From: Thalassococcus sp. S3
Lineage (GTDB): Bacteria > Pseudomonadota > Alphaproteobacteria > Rhodobacterales > Rhodobacteraceae
Reading direction: 5' to 3'
Assembly: GCF_004216475.1 (NCBI RefSeq)
Contig: NZ_CP022303.1
Span: forward strand, 2,790,001-2,854,000
Length of the DNA: 64,000 nt
Shown: positions 1 to 8,153 of the stretch, one piece after another
Position numbering within the stretch: position 1 is the first letter of the stretch
Layout of the letters: each line of letters opens with the position of its first letter
The notes under the pieces: generated by a model
What the model saw: the letters and a program-made list of their open reading frames with translations, nothing else
Told to the model about the DNA's origin: nothing
Database searches by the model: none
Program-made: the position numbers and the translations under genes

Positions 1-1035
1 TTGCAGGAAAAGCCATGTTTAGAACGATGATCACATCGTCATGCTTTGAACCGGGTCCGATGTCTTTGGATGCCCCTGAAAAAGCTTCGCATACGCGCTC
101 AAGTCAGCAATTGCAAAAAGCAGAGCACCATCGCAAGTGATGCCACTGAGCGCCAGGCGCAGACTACACCTGTAGAAAAGTGCCAAAGAGATCGGGCTTT
201 TCTTATAAATATAAGACACTTAGGTTAGATCTTATGCGGGCAAAAACGGCATCGGACAGCCATTCCGCTCGACAAAAACCGCTGCTGGCGCGCCTTAGCT
301 GACATGCGGTGATCCCTTTCACGCTTCGTACGGGAAAGACGGTGATAGGGCGCCTGTCACAAAGATCTGACATGCTCATGGGCCAAGATGTGACGCCGCC
401 GGAAACGACAACGAACACCAAGAAAGCCGAGGTCGAGATGTAAGCCTGCGGGTCAAGACGCAGACTTTCGCGACCATGTCACTGATCCGGCTGATCAGTT
501 CGCCCCAAGAATGCCCGCCCTCAAAATGCAGCGCGTGCGAGCCGACATGGCGCGGGAAGCAGACGATAAACGTCTCAAAAGCCACGCCTGTCATGGGATC
601 CCGTATCGCAAATGACCACGCCTCTTGCCGGAAGCAGCCACAACGGCCACAGGTTGACAGGTCAAGGCCCGGCCCTGCGCGCCCAATGATCTCTGAGATC
701 GTATTGGATACTTGAAGACATCCACGAAACTGCGGTCACTGCAGAAGGCGACGTGCCTCCCAACTTGCTAGCAGCGCTTGAGCATTTCGGGTTGGAAACC
801 GACGCCACCCTTGAGAGGGTGCCGTATAAGTCAACGCGTTTGCAAATCCGGCACTAGCGTCGACAGGCACCAAGCAGACGTTAGGCAAGAACAGCAAAAG
901 TCTATCCCGCTCCGCGATCACTCCAAAAACTTCAGCGAATGACGGCTTTGGGCTGGCTTCGGCTATCAGAGCATGGCGCACCTAACGCCAGTGGGGCCCA
1001 AAGTACCGCATGCCGCCGTGAACGAATGGCGGCTT
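1..1035. other. Gene-poor stretch at the left end of the window
   Basis: I see no convincing gene here. The open frames are short, overlap on both strands and show no recognisable domain. The last part (about 941-1005) carries a copy of a dispersed intergenic sequence that recurs elsewhere in the island. The whole stretch reads as decayed island DNA. Confidence 0.5.
941..1005. repeat. Dispersed island repeat, copy A
   Basis: The sequence around GGGCTGGCTTCGG followed by TAT and GAGC closely matches the stretch at about 28391-28420. It is one of several degraded copies lying only between genes in the island. Ends are not defined. Confidence 0.5.
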
Positions 1036-1449
1036 TCACCGGCTTGAGTAGAGCTTCTCAATAAAATCGCAGCGTTCTTGCTGGGTGAAGTCTAGGATCA
1101 AAATATTTTCAAGTTTCACATCGGAATACTTCGTGCAGTTCTTCGCAAAAACCACAGTTTCCTCAAGAGTCTCGTTGTCATGCCATGTCGTCATGACGAA
1201 CCTATCTTCCGGTTGTTCGCCGTAGTTGTAGTGTTCAAGGAACGCCCAATCGACCGCATCGTCCCACATGGAACAATCAAGGCCCCATGCTACGGCATAA
1301 AGACACCCGGCTGCTACGAGTGCTGCGCTAACTTCGTTCCTGTAGTCGTTGCTGATTTCCCGCTCGATTAATACGAGGCACTTGAATTCCGTCATTTCCG
1401 TCGGGATGGAAATTGGAGTATCTTCGGGAAGGTGTACGTACTTGAACAT
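1036..1449 (-). CDS. Small acidic hypothetical protein (possibly DUF7684-like)
   Basis: This 137-residue protein starts at an ATG at 1449 and begins MFKYVHLPED. It is acidic, has no signal peptide or membrane segment, and is rich in Trp, Tyr and Cys. The opening and the later TTWHD motif remind me of the small DUF7684 family of unknown function, but this is recalled from memory. It stands alone between gene-poor DNA and a decayed IS3-type element, so it is probably island cargo. No promoter or partner gene can be assigned. That the frame is a real gene is fairly likely; its function is unknown. Confidence 0.55.
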   Translation of the reverse strand: MFKYVHLPEDTPISIPTEMTEFKCLVLIEREISNDYRNEVSAALVAAGCLYAVAWGLDCSMWDDAVDWAFLEHYNYGEQPEDRFVMTTWHDNETLEETVVFAKNCTKYSDVKLENILILDFTQQERCDFIEKLYSSR

Positions 1450-1560
1450 GCTTGTTAACGGACCAAGCGACCACGCTTAAGTCAAGTTTGCCGGTGCGAA
1501 CAGACACGAAGCAATTAACCTCAAACCCGACATTGCTAATCTTGCAGCGAAGCTCTCTTT

Positions 1561-1615
1561 ATCCGCTCTCCGGTCATGTCGAATAGTTTGAGCAAATGAC
1601 CGCTTCGCGATAGCG
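1561..1615. repeat. Dispersed island repeat, copy B
   Basis: The stretch containing GCTCTCCGGTCATGTCGAA, then TTTGAGC and ATGACCGCTTCG, matches 28351-28395 almost base for base. It lies in the non-coding gap left of the IS3 remnant. Confidence 0.55.
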
Positions 1616-1669
1616 TTAAACTTGTAGCCAGATGCGGCGGAGGCCGACATGATCAGCCCCACCTGATTG

Positions 1670-2870
1670 GTCCAATTTGATTGTTAGTGTATGACCGGCC
1701 TTGGGTCCATGTGGACGATGGTTTCCGGGGCCGGCGGTCGGTGGCCCAGAGCACTATGAGGGCGTATCGTATTGTAGTGTTTTCTCCATCCTTCGATCAG
1801 GATTTGGGCTTTGCGCAGGCTAAAGAAGATTTCGCCGTTCAAGAACTCGTCGCGGAACCTGGCATTGAAGCTCTCGCAGTATCCGTTCTCCCAGGGGCTG
1901 CCTGGTTCGATGTATGCGGTCCTAGCTCCAACCGCTTTGATCCAGTCCTGTACAGCCTGAGCGACGAACTCTGGGCCGTTATCCGAACGAATGAACGATG
2001 GCACGCCGCGCAGAATGAACAGGCCACTGAGGACATCGAGGACATTGCCAGAGTTGAGCTTGCGGTCCACGCGAATGGCCAGACATGCCCGGCTGTATGC
2101 GTCGATAATGTTCAATGCCCGGAAGGCTTTTCCATCGTCAGTGCGGCAATGCACAAAGTCGTAGCTCCAGACGTGGTTGCGACGCTCCGGTCTTAACCGA
2201 AGGCAAGAGCCGTCCTTTCTTTGGTTGCCTCGATGGTACTTTCAGCCCCTCTCGCCGCCACAGCCTTTCGACCCGCTTGTCGTTCACATGCCAGCCAGCA
2301 TCTCTCAGCAGTGCCGCGATCCTACGATAGCCATATCAACCATACTGCCGGGCCAATTCGATCATATCCGCCACAAGGTGCTCTTCATCAGTACGTCCCA
2401 CAGGAGTTTTGCGTTGCGTGGAGCGGTGCTGTCTCAGGACACGGCAGGCACGGCGTTCTGAGACGTTCAGTTCAGTTCGAACACGATCAATGCACGCGCG
2501 GCGGCGAGCGGGGATTAGAGGTTTCCCTTGGCCGCCTCCGCCAAGATGAGCTTGTCCAAAGTCAAGTCTGATACGGCCTTTCTCCAACCGCTCGTTCTCT
2601 TTCTGCAGACGCTTCAGTTCCTTCAGTTGGTCCGTGCCCATCCCACCCTACTTGTTTGGCGGGAAAACCGTCCACTGGACGCTTTTCTCTATCCGCCTGC
2701 ACTCCAGCGGTAATACGTCTGTTCAGTCACACCAATCTGACGGATCGCATCCAGACGTGGCATGCCTTGCCCCGTCAGAACCTCAACCTGCGGTAGCTTC
2801 GTGACAATCTCTTCCGGTTTGGGTCGCTTGTTGGTCATGTGTTTCCTCCCGTTTTCCTAAACATAGCCGA
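1670..2870 (-). mobile_element. Decayed IS3-family insertion sequence
   Basis: The element carries degraded orfA and orfB transposase genes on the minus strand. Its right end lies near 2850-2870 and interrupts a tyrosine integrase gene, whose surviving frame resumes just beyond it. The left end is near 1660-1680. I could not align clear terminal inverted repeats or a target duplication, so the boundaries are approximate. Several frameshifts and a stop make it non-autonomous. Confidence 0.7.
1684..2838 (-). pseudogene. IS3-family transposase OrfA/OrfB, multiply disrupted
   Basis: OrfA starts at the ATG at 2838 (MTNKRPKPEEIV) and runs through a helix-turn-helix region with VTEQTYYRW. About 40 bp of extra sequence with a stop follows, then the leucine-zipper region resumes (MGTDQLKELKRL). 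A one-base insertion shifts the frame before the OrfA stop near 2515. OrfB has a stop after ELARQYG near 2336 and a short deletion/frameshift near 2180. Its catalytic core then survives from 2154 to 1684, with the DDE landmarks IRSDNGPEF and ENGYCESFNARFRDE and the end HYNTIRPHSALG. At least four lesions rule out activity. Family assignment is firm; the exact IS name is not given. Confidence 0.85.
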
Positions 2871-2874
2871 GGAC

Positions 2875-3687
2875 AACTTAAGTCGGCGAAGACCAAACCC
2901 GTTAGAGAAGCATGTACTTCCGAAGCTTGGCGGAAAGCCCGTGTCTCAGATTACCGCCGAGGATGTACGGACAATCCTCGTCGAGATCTGGCGCTCGAAG
3001 CACCCTACTGCCGAAAAGGCGATCCAGCGGCTACGCATGACATTTCAACGCGGAATGCTGCGAGGTTTTGACTGCGACCCAAAAACGATCACCATCGCTG
3101 AAGAGTTGCTGGGACCGTGGCACCATCGCACGACACCCACGCCAGAGACAGATTGGCGAGATATTCCGGAACTATACCGCTGGCTCGAAGGAAAAGGAGT
3201 TGCCGCAACTTGTTTGCAGTTCCTAATGCTTACGGTCGTTCGGACCCACGGATGCCGTGCCGCCCGTTTCGATGAGATCGAGGGCGATATTTGGACTGTC
3301 ACCGAAGAACGGGTGAAAGGCCGCGTAAAAACGGTAGAGCCTTTCCGGGTTCCTTTGGCACCTGCCGTCCTAGAACTGGCCCAACGGAGAAGACTACTAG
3401 GTGGAGAGTTTCTGTTTACGGGCCACCGCGGCAATCCCATCTCCAACTCATCGATGTCGAAGTTTCTCAGGGATCATGGGGTTGAAGGCCGCCCTCATGG
3501 CTTCAGAACGAGTTTTCGAACTTGGGCGCAAGACAACCAAGTTGGGGATCCCACCGTCGTAGAAAAGATAATGGATCACTCGACCGGCAATAAGACTGTC
3601 CGGGCCTATGCAAGGTCGGACCTGCTCGAGCCCCGACGACCGATCATGGAAGCTTGGGCCGAATACGTAACAGGCGGTTCAACGTAA
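2875..3687 (+). pseudogene. Tyrosine recombinase (phage-type integrase), 5' end removed by IS3
   Basis: The surviving about 270 residues contain the end of the core-binding domain (LEKHVLPKLGGKPVSQI) and the whole catalytic domain. The first catalytic Arg lies in LTVVRTHG, the HxxR box is RPHGFRTSFRTWA, and the Tyr nucleophile lies in VRAYARSDLLE near the C-terminus. The frame can be extended upstream only into the IS end, with a GTG that is probably not a real start. An intact relative would carry about 120 more N-terminal residues, which I do not find left of the IS. This enzyme probably once moved part of the island. It is not near the tRNA-Leu, so it belonged to a different integration event from the serine recombinase at 47.9 kb. 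Confidence 0.8.
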
Positions 3688-3812
3688 CGACCGCCGTCTG
3701 CTTGCCACTCGAGAACCCGATCCTAGCAACAACCGCTCCAAGCCAATCCCGAATGCTTGAGCGGTGTTACAGAACAGCCTCCCTACCAAACATACGAAAG
3801 GCCACTGAAGCA

Positions 3813-4175
3813 ATGAAACCCAAATCTCACACCCCAATTTCCTGCCCACATGGCGAACGATTCAGTAAAAGCGATCGGCCCACTTCCGACGGGCGCCGTA
3901 TTGCCTATCAATGGCTAGACGCACAAGCGAAAGTCAAAGAAGCCAGGGCCGATGACTGGAAGCACCTTATCGAAAGATGGGGTGGCAGATACACTACAGA
4001 CGAAGACGTCAAGCAAGCTGCAAACGATCATCCAGACGTACACTACAAAGACGGCCGGCTGAACATTAGCCGCCGCCTTAAGGTGCCATCGGAGGAACGA
4101 CTCGCAGACATTCGATCTGCCCGAACTATGAATACTTACAGCGTTCAACAACAAGACTACCGCTACTCCGAGTGA
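3813..4175 (+). CDS. Hypothetical protein downstream of the integrase remnant
   Basis: This is a 120-residue hydrophilic protein, read from an ATG at 3813 (MKPKSHTPIS). It contains a Cys-His patch (CPHGERF) near the start and a charged helical middle (DAQAKVKEARADDWKHLIERWG). There is no membrane segment or signal. The open frame reaches further upstream, but that part overlaps the integrase end and reads like non-coding sequence. Small proteins of this kind often sit beside integrases in islands. I do not recognise a family. Confidence 0.45.
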   Translation: MKPKSHTPISCPHGERFSKSDRPTSDGRRIAYQWLDAQAKVKEARADDWKHLIERWGGRYTTDEDVKQAANDHPDVHYKDGRLNISRRLKVPSEERLADIRSARTMNTYSVQQQDYRYSE

Positions 4176-4377
4176 ACCTTGCCGCCAATTCACAGGGTAT
4201 AGATCTAGAAACAAATTCTGTCGCGATTTGACATCGCAAAGAGGTGACTTCCATCGGAAGCAATGAGATAGCGCGACGCGCGAATAGTAGCGTCGGGCGC
4301 ATATATTAAATGACCGCTCTTTTCGTGGGTCTACGACTGGCACCGCCTTCCTGAATTTGTGCTCTTAGATAGACAGA

Positions 4378-4716
4378 TTAGACTGCCAAGCTTCTAGCAA
4401 GGCGGTCGACTTCATTGTGAAGCATTTGGCTTCGCACAGCCGCTTCAACACCCATATTTCGTAACTCCGCTAGGTCCCACATCATCATCGCAACGGCTAG
4501 CGTTCGATCTACGAATGGTTGGCGACGGATTATCGACGCCTGTACCAATCCCTCTGGCGCATCCAGGTGAATATCCATCACCCCTAAATCGCCAAAGCCT
4601 CCTATGACAGTCCCGTCCAAGCGGACCTCGCCATTTAACTCCATGGCGCTCTGGTTTGATGATATGTTGATTGTCACTGAGAACTGCCCCGGTGTTTTCG
4701 CCGAGATTTGACCCAA
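4378..4716 (-). CDS. Hypothetical protein, probably 5'-truncated by the IS21 remnant
   Basis: The open frame gives up to 112 residues from a TTG at 4716; the first ATG is internal at 4644. The sequence has beta-strand-rich character (SVTINISSNQ, MELNGEVRLDGTVIGGFGDLG) followed by a helical, Met-rich end. Its beginning sits within 10-20 bp of the end of the istB remnant, so the original start may have been lost to the insertion. No family is recognised. Confidence 0.35.
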   Translation of the reverse strand: MGQISAKTPGQFSVTINISSNQSAMELNGEVRLDGTVIGGFGDLGVMDIHLDAPEGLVQASIIRRQPFVDRTLAVAMMMWDLAELRNMGVEAAVRSQMLHNEVDRLARSLAV

Positions 4717-4884
4717 CTTTGTTTTATGCGTCGTGGTTTATGACGCGGTCAATGTTGTGGCCTCCTTTTCTGTTTTCTTTGCAGCCTTGGCACTGGCTTT
4801 GAAGCGGTAGCTGTCGTTTCCGGTTTCCAGGATGTGGCAGCGATGTGTGAGCCGGTCGAGCAGCGCGGTGGTCATCTTGGCGTC

Positions 4885-4927
4885 CATTGCCCGGCAGGCG
4901 ATTTGCGAAGCAAATCTGCCGAGAGGG
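4885..4927 (-). repeat. Palindromic insertion element, copy 1 in istB
   Basis: This 43-bp insert splits the codons of istB between the Gly of AQVFG and the following GAC Asp. Its arms are CGGCAGATTTGC and GCAAATCGCCTGCCG around a central TTCG. It shares its consensus with the inserts at 5063 and 5316. Confidence 0.8.
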
Positions 4928-5062
4928 GCCAAAGACCTGTGCCCATTCTGAGAAGCTGAGGTTGGTGGTGATGATCACGCTGGTGCGTTCATAGAGCTTG
5001 CTGAGCAGATGGAAGAGGAGCGCTCCGCCGGACGCACTGAACGGCAGGTAACCGAGCTCGTC

Positions 5063-5103
5063 TATTACCCGGCAGGCGATTGCGCAGCAATCTGCCGGGA
5101 GGG
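5063..5103 (-). repeat. Palindromic insertion element, copy 2 in istB
   Basis: This 41-bp insert lies between the last Leu codon of DLVIL and the GAC Asp that begins DELGYL. Relative to copy 1 the ends (CCCTC..CGGCAG and CTGCCGGG.AAT) are the same and the stem carries compensating changes (ATTGCTGCGCAAT). It adds a stop codon to the reading frame. Confidence 0.8.
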
Positions 5104-5315
5104 CAGGATGACCAAGTCAGCCTTGGTGAGCATCTCAGCCATCTTCCCGGCTTTGCCGAGTGCTTTCTCCTGTTCCAGTGCATTGACGAGTTCCACGGTT
5201 GAGAAGAAGCGGACCTTGCGCCTGTGATGTTCGATCGGCTGCACGCCAATTGCTGTAGCGGTATGGCTTTTGCCTGTTCCGGGGCCGCCGATTAGCACGA
5301 CGTTCTCGGCCGCTT

Positions 5316-5356
5316 CTCCTCTCATCGTTTGCTGTGCAAACGACTGCCGGGCAATG
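5316..5356 (+). repeat. Palindromic insertion element, copy 3 in istB (opposite orientation)
   Basis: This copy follows CEFI in istB, before AENVVLIGG. It is inverted relative to copies 1 and 2: on the minus strand it starts CATTGCCCGGCAG and ends near GATGAGAGGAG. The stem GTTTGC/GCAAAC differs from the other copies but is self-complementary. Confidence 0.75.
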
Positions 5357-5658
5357 GATGAACTCGCATCGATGCAGCTGCCGCACTGTCGCCTCGTTGA
5401 TCTCACCGGATGCAAAATCAAAGCCGGTGAGGTCTTTATATGCGGGGAAGCGCGCCACCTTGGTGTGGTAGGCAATGGACCGCACCTCGCGTTCCGCGAT
5501 TTCAGCCTTGAGCAATTGCGACAGCATTGGCGTTGCGGCTTCAAACGCTGGCGCCCCCTGGGCGACCGGATCATCGACCGCATTTGCCATGCCGTAGAGC
5601 TTGAGGCTGTGCAGCATGATGACGATGGAGGCTCCGGCTGGGTCATGACGCCCCCGTT

Positions 5659-6206
5659 TCACGATGCGCGCGCCTTTGGCGCGACGCGCTTCTCCCCAGT
5701 CCGTCTCAGGCCGTCATAGCGATTGACGTTTGCTTCTGGCGTCGTTTGCAATACCAGCGCCTTTGGTGGATCGACCTCGGGGTGCTCTGTCGGTTTGCGG
5801 TCGATCAATCGGTGCAACAGGTTCAGGATATGCGTTTTGGTGGGAACGCCTGCTTCGAGGGCCAGTTCCACTGCCCGCAAAACATCCTCTTCATTGTGCT
5901 GAAGAACCAATGACAGGATGTCGACCATCTCTCGGTCGCCGCCGTCCTTGCACAGCATGTGATCCTGCAATTGACGGAAGGCTACAGGCATCTCTGTGAA
6001 CGGCGCACCGTTGCGAAGCGCGCCCGGTTTGCGTTGGATGACAGCCAGATAGTGACGCCAGTCATAGATGACCTTGCCGGGCTTGCGATGTGACCGCTCA
6101 ATGATCCGTGCGTGCTCACAAACTGTTTGCCCTTCGGCCACGACCACCAAACGCTCAGGGTAGACATGCAGGCTGTTGCCCGTGTACGACGAGGATACAC
6201 CGATCG
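5659..6206 (-). pseudogene. IstA-type IS21 transposase, C-terminal fragment
   Basis: About 180 residues of the IS21 transposase C-terminal half remain, from the beta-rich region (YPERLVVVAEG) through RKPGKVIYDWRHYLAVIQRKPGA to VNRYDGLR. The N-terminal HTH and the DDE catalytic core are missing, so no activity is possible. The extreme C-terminus (RRTGEKRVAPKARAS) is encoded by a GC-rich imperfect palindrome around 5666-5690 and may itself be an acquired tail. The 3' end overlaps the istB start, as is usual for istAB. Confidence 0.75.
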
Positions 6207-6628
6207 GCTCGACAAGGCAGATGAGGACCTGGTTCACGACTAAGCCAAACTTTGCAGCGGTGAAGTCTCACATAAGCCATCTGGTCGGCGATTCCGCTTG
6301 GGAGGGCCACGCCGCCAACCTGTTCGAGAGCAGCAGCTCGGTCGTTTCGTACGCCAAGAACGATCACTTGGGTTTCGAAGTCTACTACATGTGGGGTGGA
6401 AGCAGACGGCGGTACGTGCCCGACTTCCTAGTAGAGTTGATCAACGGAAGAACCCTGATCTTGGAGATAAAGGGACAAGACAGTCCCCAGAAGCGAGCAA
6501 AGAAGGACGCGCTAGACCAGTGGGTGGCAGCTGTTAACCAAGCAGGCGGTTTCGGGCAATGGTGTGGGGATATCGCTTTCGCTCCGCATCAACTGCAGGA
6601 TATCATTGAGAAACACGCCGTCAGTTGA
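6206..6628 (+). pseudogene. C-terminal tail of a BPTD_3080-like restriction endonuclease
   Basis: About 140 residues remain, beginning STRQMRTWFTTKP and containing the nuclease core RYVPDFLVEL (PD) and LILEIKGQD (the ExK). This matches the C-terminal endonuclease region of large type III-like Res proteins as I know them. The helicase part (about 800 residues) and any methyltransferase partner are absent. The IS21 remnant directly upstream marks the break. The open frame extends 30 bp into the IS but that part is not native. This is a dead restriction system. Confidence 0.7.
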
Positions 6629-7154
6629 ACAAGGACAATGCATAGGCTCCTCGCGAAGCTACACACAGACGAACCTAAGCCCCACAGCGGGAAGTCCCTC
6701 GACAAGTTCCGCCTAAAGCGTTGAACCAGCGGGGTCAGGCTGGGAAGTCCAACCAGACTCGTCCCGGCTCATCGCAAACCAAGGAAAGGACTCTTCGACT
6801 GCAGCTCCTAAAGAACGAACACCCACTCCGCTCCGTCCGACCACTAAATACGATCTAAAGCAGCATCCCTGAAATATTCGAGAAATCTTGCAGCGCCCGT
6901 CAATCCAGTTAACTCACTGATCCACATCATGTTTCTGGTTGAATGGGCTGCATTGGATCGCTATGGGTGAAGTGTGGCAGGCAGGTAGCCGCCACATCTG
7001 AGACTTTGCAGCGACCAAGGCTTGGTGGCCAGTAGAACCTGCATGACCGCGGCGCATACGCCGCTCTCTGGTTCCCTAACGAAAATCTGTCGGAATCCAG
7101 CCGGGTAGAGTTCCGGTAATCGAGCATTGGAGCCGGCAACATGAGGACCACATC
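6629..7154. other. Gene-free gap
   Basis: I see no gene. The open frames are short and unlike proteins. The last 15 bases before the next gene hold an ACATGAGGACC segment that can serve as its ribosome-binding site. Confidence 0.5.
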
Positions 7155-7349
7155 ATGGCTTCGACAACTGAAGAGCTTCCGATCTTATTACTCAGCGTGC
7201 AGCAAGTCGCGACGATGCTGGGCTGTCACAAGAACACGGTCTGGAACCGATCGGGGACGGACACCTTCCCAAAACCGATCAAATGGGGAGGAAAGACAGT
7301 ATGGAGACGGAGTGATATCGAGGCGTTCGTCGATCAACTCGCTGCCTAA
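7155..7349 (+). CDS. AlpA-like helix-turn-helix DNA-binding protein
   Basis: This 64-residue protein has the AlpA/excisionase winged-helix pattern: LLSVQQVATMLGCHKNTVWNR, then a wing ending VWRRSDIEAFVDQL. It starts at ATG 7155 behind GAGGACC. In mobile elements such proteins act as recombination directionality factors or as activators of excision and mobilisation genes. Here it is the first gene of the mobilisation block and reads toward mobC, which suits either role. It is separated from the next gene by a large palindrome. The family is clear; the exact job is inferred. Confidence 0.8.
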   Translation: MASTTEELPILLLSVQQVATMLGCHKNTVWNRSGTDTFPKPIKWGGKTVWRRSDIEAFVDQLAA

Positions 7350-7355
7350 GTGTCA

Positions 7356-7394
7356 TGCCAGCTGGCAGGCTGCTGCGCAGCCTGTCGGCTGGCA
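7356..7394. repeat. Perfect-arm palindrome between the AlpA-like gene and the mob operon
   Basis: TGCCAGC, GGCAGGCTG, then CTGCGCAG, CAGCCTGTCGG and GCTGGCA form a 39-bp near-perfect inverted repeat that starts 6 bp after the AlpA-like stop. The core (GGCAGGC...TGCGCA...CTGTCGG) resembles the istB palindromes. It is followed by ATTATTTTT, so it could work as a terminator on the plus strand. Confidence 0.6.
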
Positions 7395-7416
7395 CATTAT
7401 TTTTCAACAACTTACG

Positions 7417-7620
7417 ATGATGAATGGTGCACCGGAGGGGAACAACCTAGAACCCGCCGATGCCGATTTGCTTCTTTCGGAGCTAGAGGCTTGGAGCGAT
7501 ATTCTCAAGTCTGAGCCTGAGGTTATCCACAGGTTGGCGGAGATGCAGCGGGCGTCTGATGAGTCGGACCGGCTTGCATCGGATGCCAGCGCGCCTGATC
7601 TTCCGGGGATGGAGCCATGA
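7417..7620 (+). CDS. Small acidic protein at the head of the mob operon
   Basis: This 67-residue acidic protein is read from the first of two adjacent ATG codons at 7417. Its sequence is mostly helical (LLLSELEAWSDILKSEPEVIHRLAEM). Its stop overlaps the mobC start in an ATGA, so it is translationally coupled to the relaxosome genes. No family is recognised. The coupling suggests a relaxosome accessory or regulatory role. Confidence 0.6.
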   Translation: MMNGAPEGNNLEPADADLLLSELEAWSDILKSEPEVIHRLAEMQRASDESDRLASDASAPDLPGMEP

Positions 7621-8153
7621 GGGATCGGGCGCATCCTCAGTCGCAAAAGGCCGTGTCAGCGTTCAATGCGGCGGCGACGGAGAAGGCGACGCCAGCCAAG
7701 CGGCGGGCCCGTTCGCCGCTGACGCTGCGTCTGACACTTGACGAACGGGCGCGTTTGGAAGAGCTGGCGGCGGGTATTACGCTGAGCGCCTATGTGCGGG
7801 CCTGTGTGTTTGGGGCGGAGGCGAAGGTGCGCAAGCGGCGGCCCCGGGATGTCGTTTCAGATAAGAAGGCGGCGGCGGAGGCTCTGGCGTTGCTAGGGCA
7901 GTCGCGGATTGCGAGCAATCTCAATCAGCTCGCCTACCATGCCAATGTGGGTGCCCTGATGATGGGCGAGCAGGAGAAGGCGGAGATTGCGGAGGCCAAC
8001 GCGCATTTGCTCGCCATTCGGACCTTGCTCGTCCAAGCTCTGGGCAAGTCCGCGTCATCCGGGACAGCAGAGAGATCGAACGCTGCCTCTCGCGACGCTC
8101 GAACGCGCCCGATCTCTGAGGTTTCGGCGGGAACCCGGAGACGCGGTAGATGA
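7617..8153 (+). CDS. mobC: MobC-type relaxosome accessory protein
   Basis: This 178-residue basic protein has the MobC layout: a ribbon-helix-helix-like segment (SPLTLRLTLDERARLEELAAG), ITLSAYVRACVFG, and a C-terminal helical region (LGQSRIASNLNQLAYHANVG). MobC proteins bind the transfer origin and help the relaxase melt and nick it. It is overlapped by ATGA junctions on both sides, coupling it to the small upstream gene and to the relaxase. The C-terminus is Arg/Ser-rich and low in complexity. Family assignment is strong. Confidence 0.85.
   Translation: MRDRAHPQSQKAVSAFNAAATEKATPAKRRARSPLTLRLTLDERARLEELAAGITLSAYVRACVFGAEAKVRKRRPRDVVSDKKAAAEALALLGQSRIASNLNQLAYHANVGALMMGEQEKAEIAEANAHLLAIRTLLVQALGKSASSGTAERSNAASRDARTRPISEVSAGTRRRGR

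Larger units (their letters stand above)
4738..5662 (-). pseudogene. IstB-type ATPase of IS21, broken by three palindromic insertions
   Basis: The helper ATPase of IS21 transposition starts near 5656 (HDPAGASIVIML). It runs well as far as RQLHRCEFI, where a palindromic insert at 5316-5356 breaks the frame. It resumes at AENVVLIGGPGTGKSH, which contains Walker A. It is broken again after LTKADLVIL by an insert at 5063-5103, resumes at DELGYL, and is broken a third time after SEWAQVFG by an insert at 4885-4927. It then finishes with [21 protein letters not shown]. Removing the inserts restores a nearly normal IstB of about 250 residues, so they are the main lesions. Confidence 0.85.
4724..6206 (-). 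mobile_element. IS21-family remnant with broken istA and istB
   Basis: The remnant keeps the C-terminal part of istA and nearly all of istB on the minus strand, in the family's normal order. The right edge falls where the restriction-endonuclease remnant begins, about 6206. The left edge is near 4724. The istA N-terminus with its DDE domain is missing, so this is not a complete IS. istB has been hit by three short palindromic insertions. Confidence 0.75.

Noticed and set aside
736..981. 81-residue minus-strand frame at the left end
   Set aside because: It overlaps the dispersed repeat and has no convincing ribosome-binding site or domain.
1681..2196. Long plus-strand frame opposite the IS3 transposase
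   Set aside because: It is antisense to recognisable transposase motifs and shows no protein features of its own.
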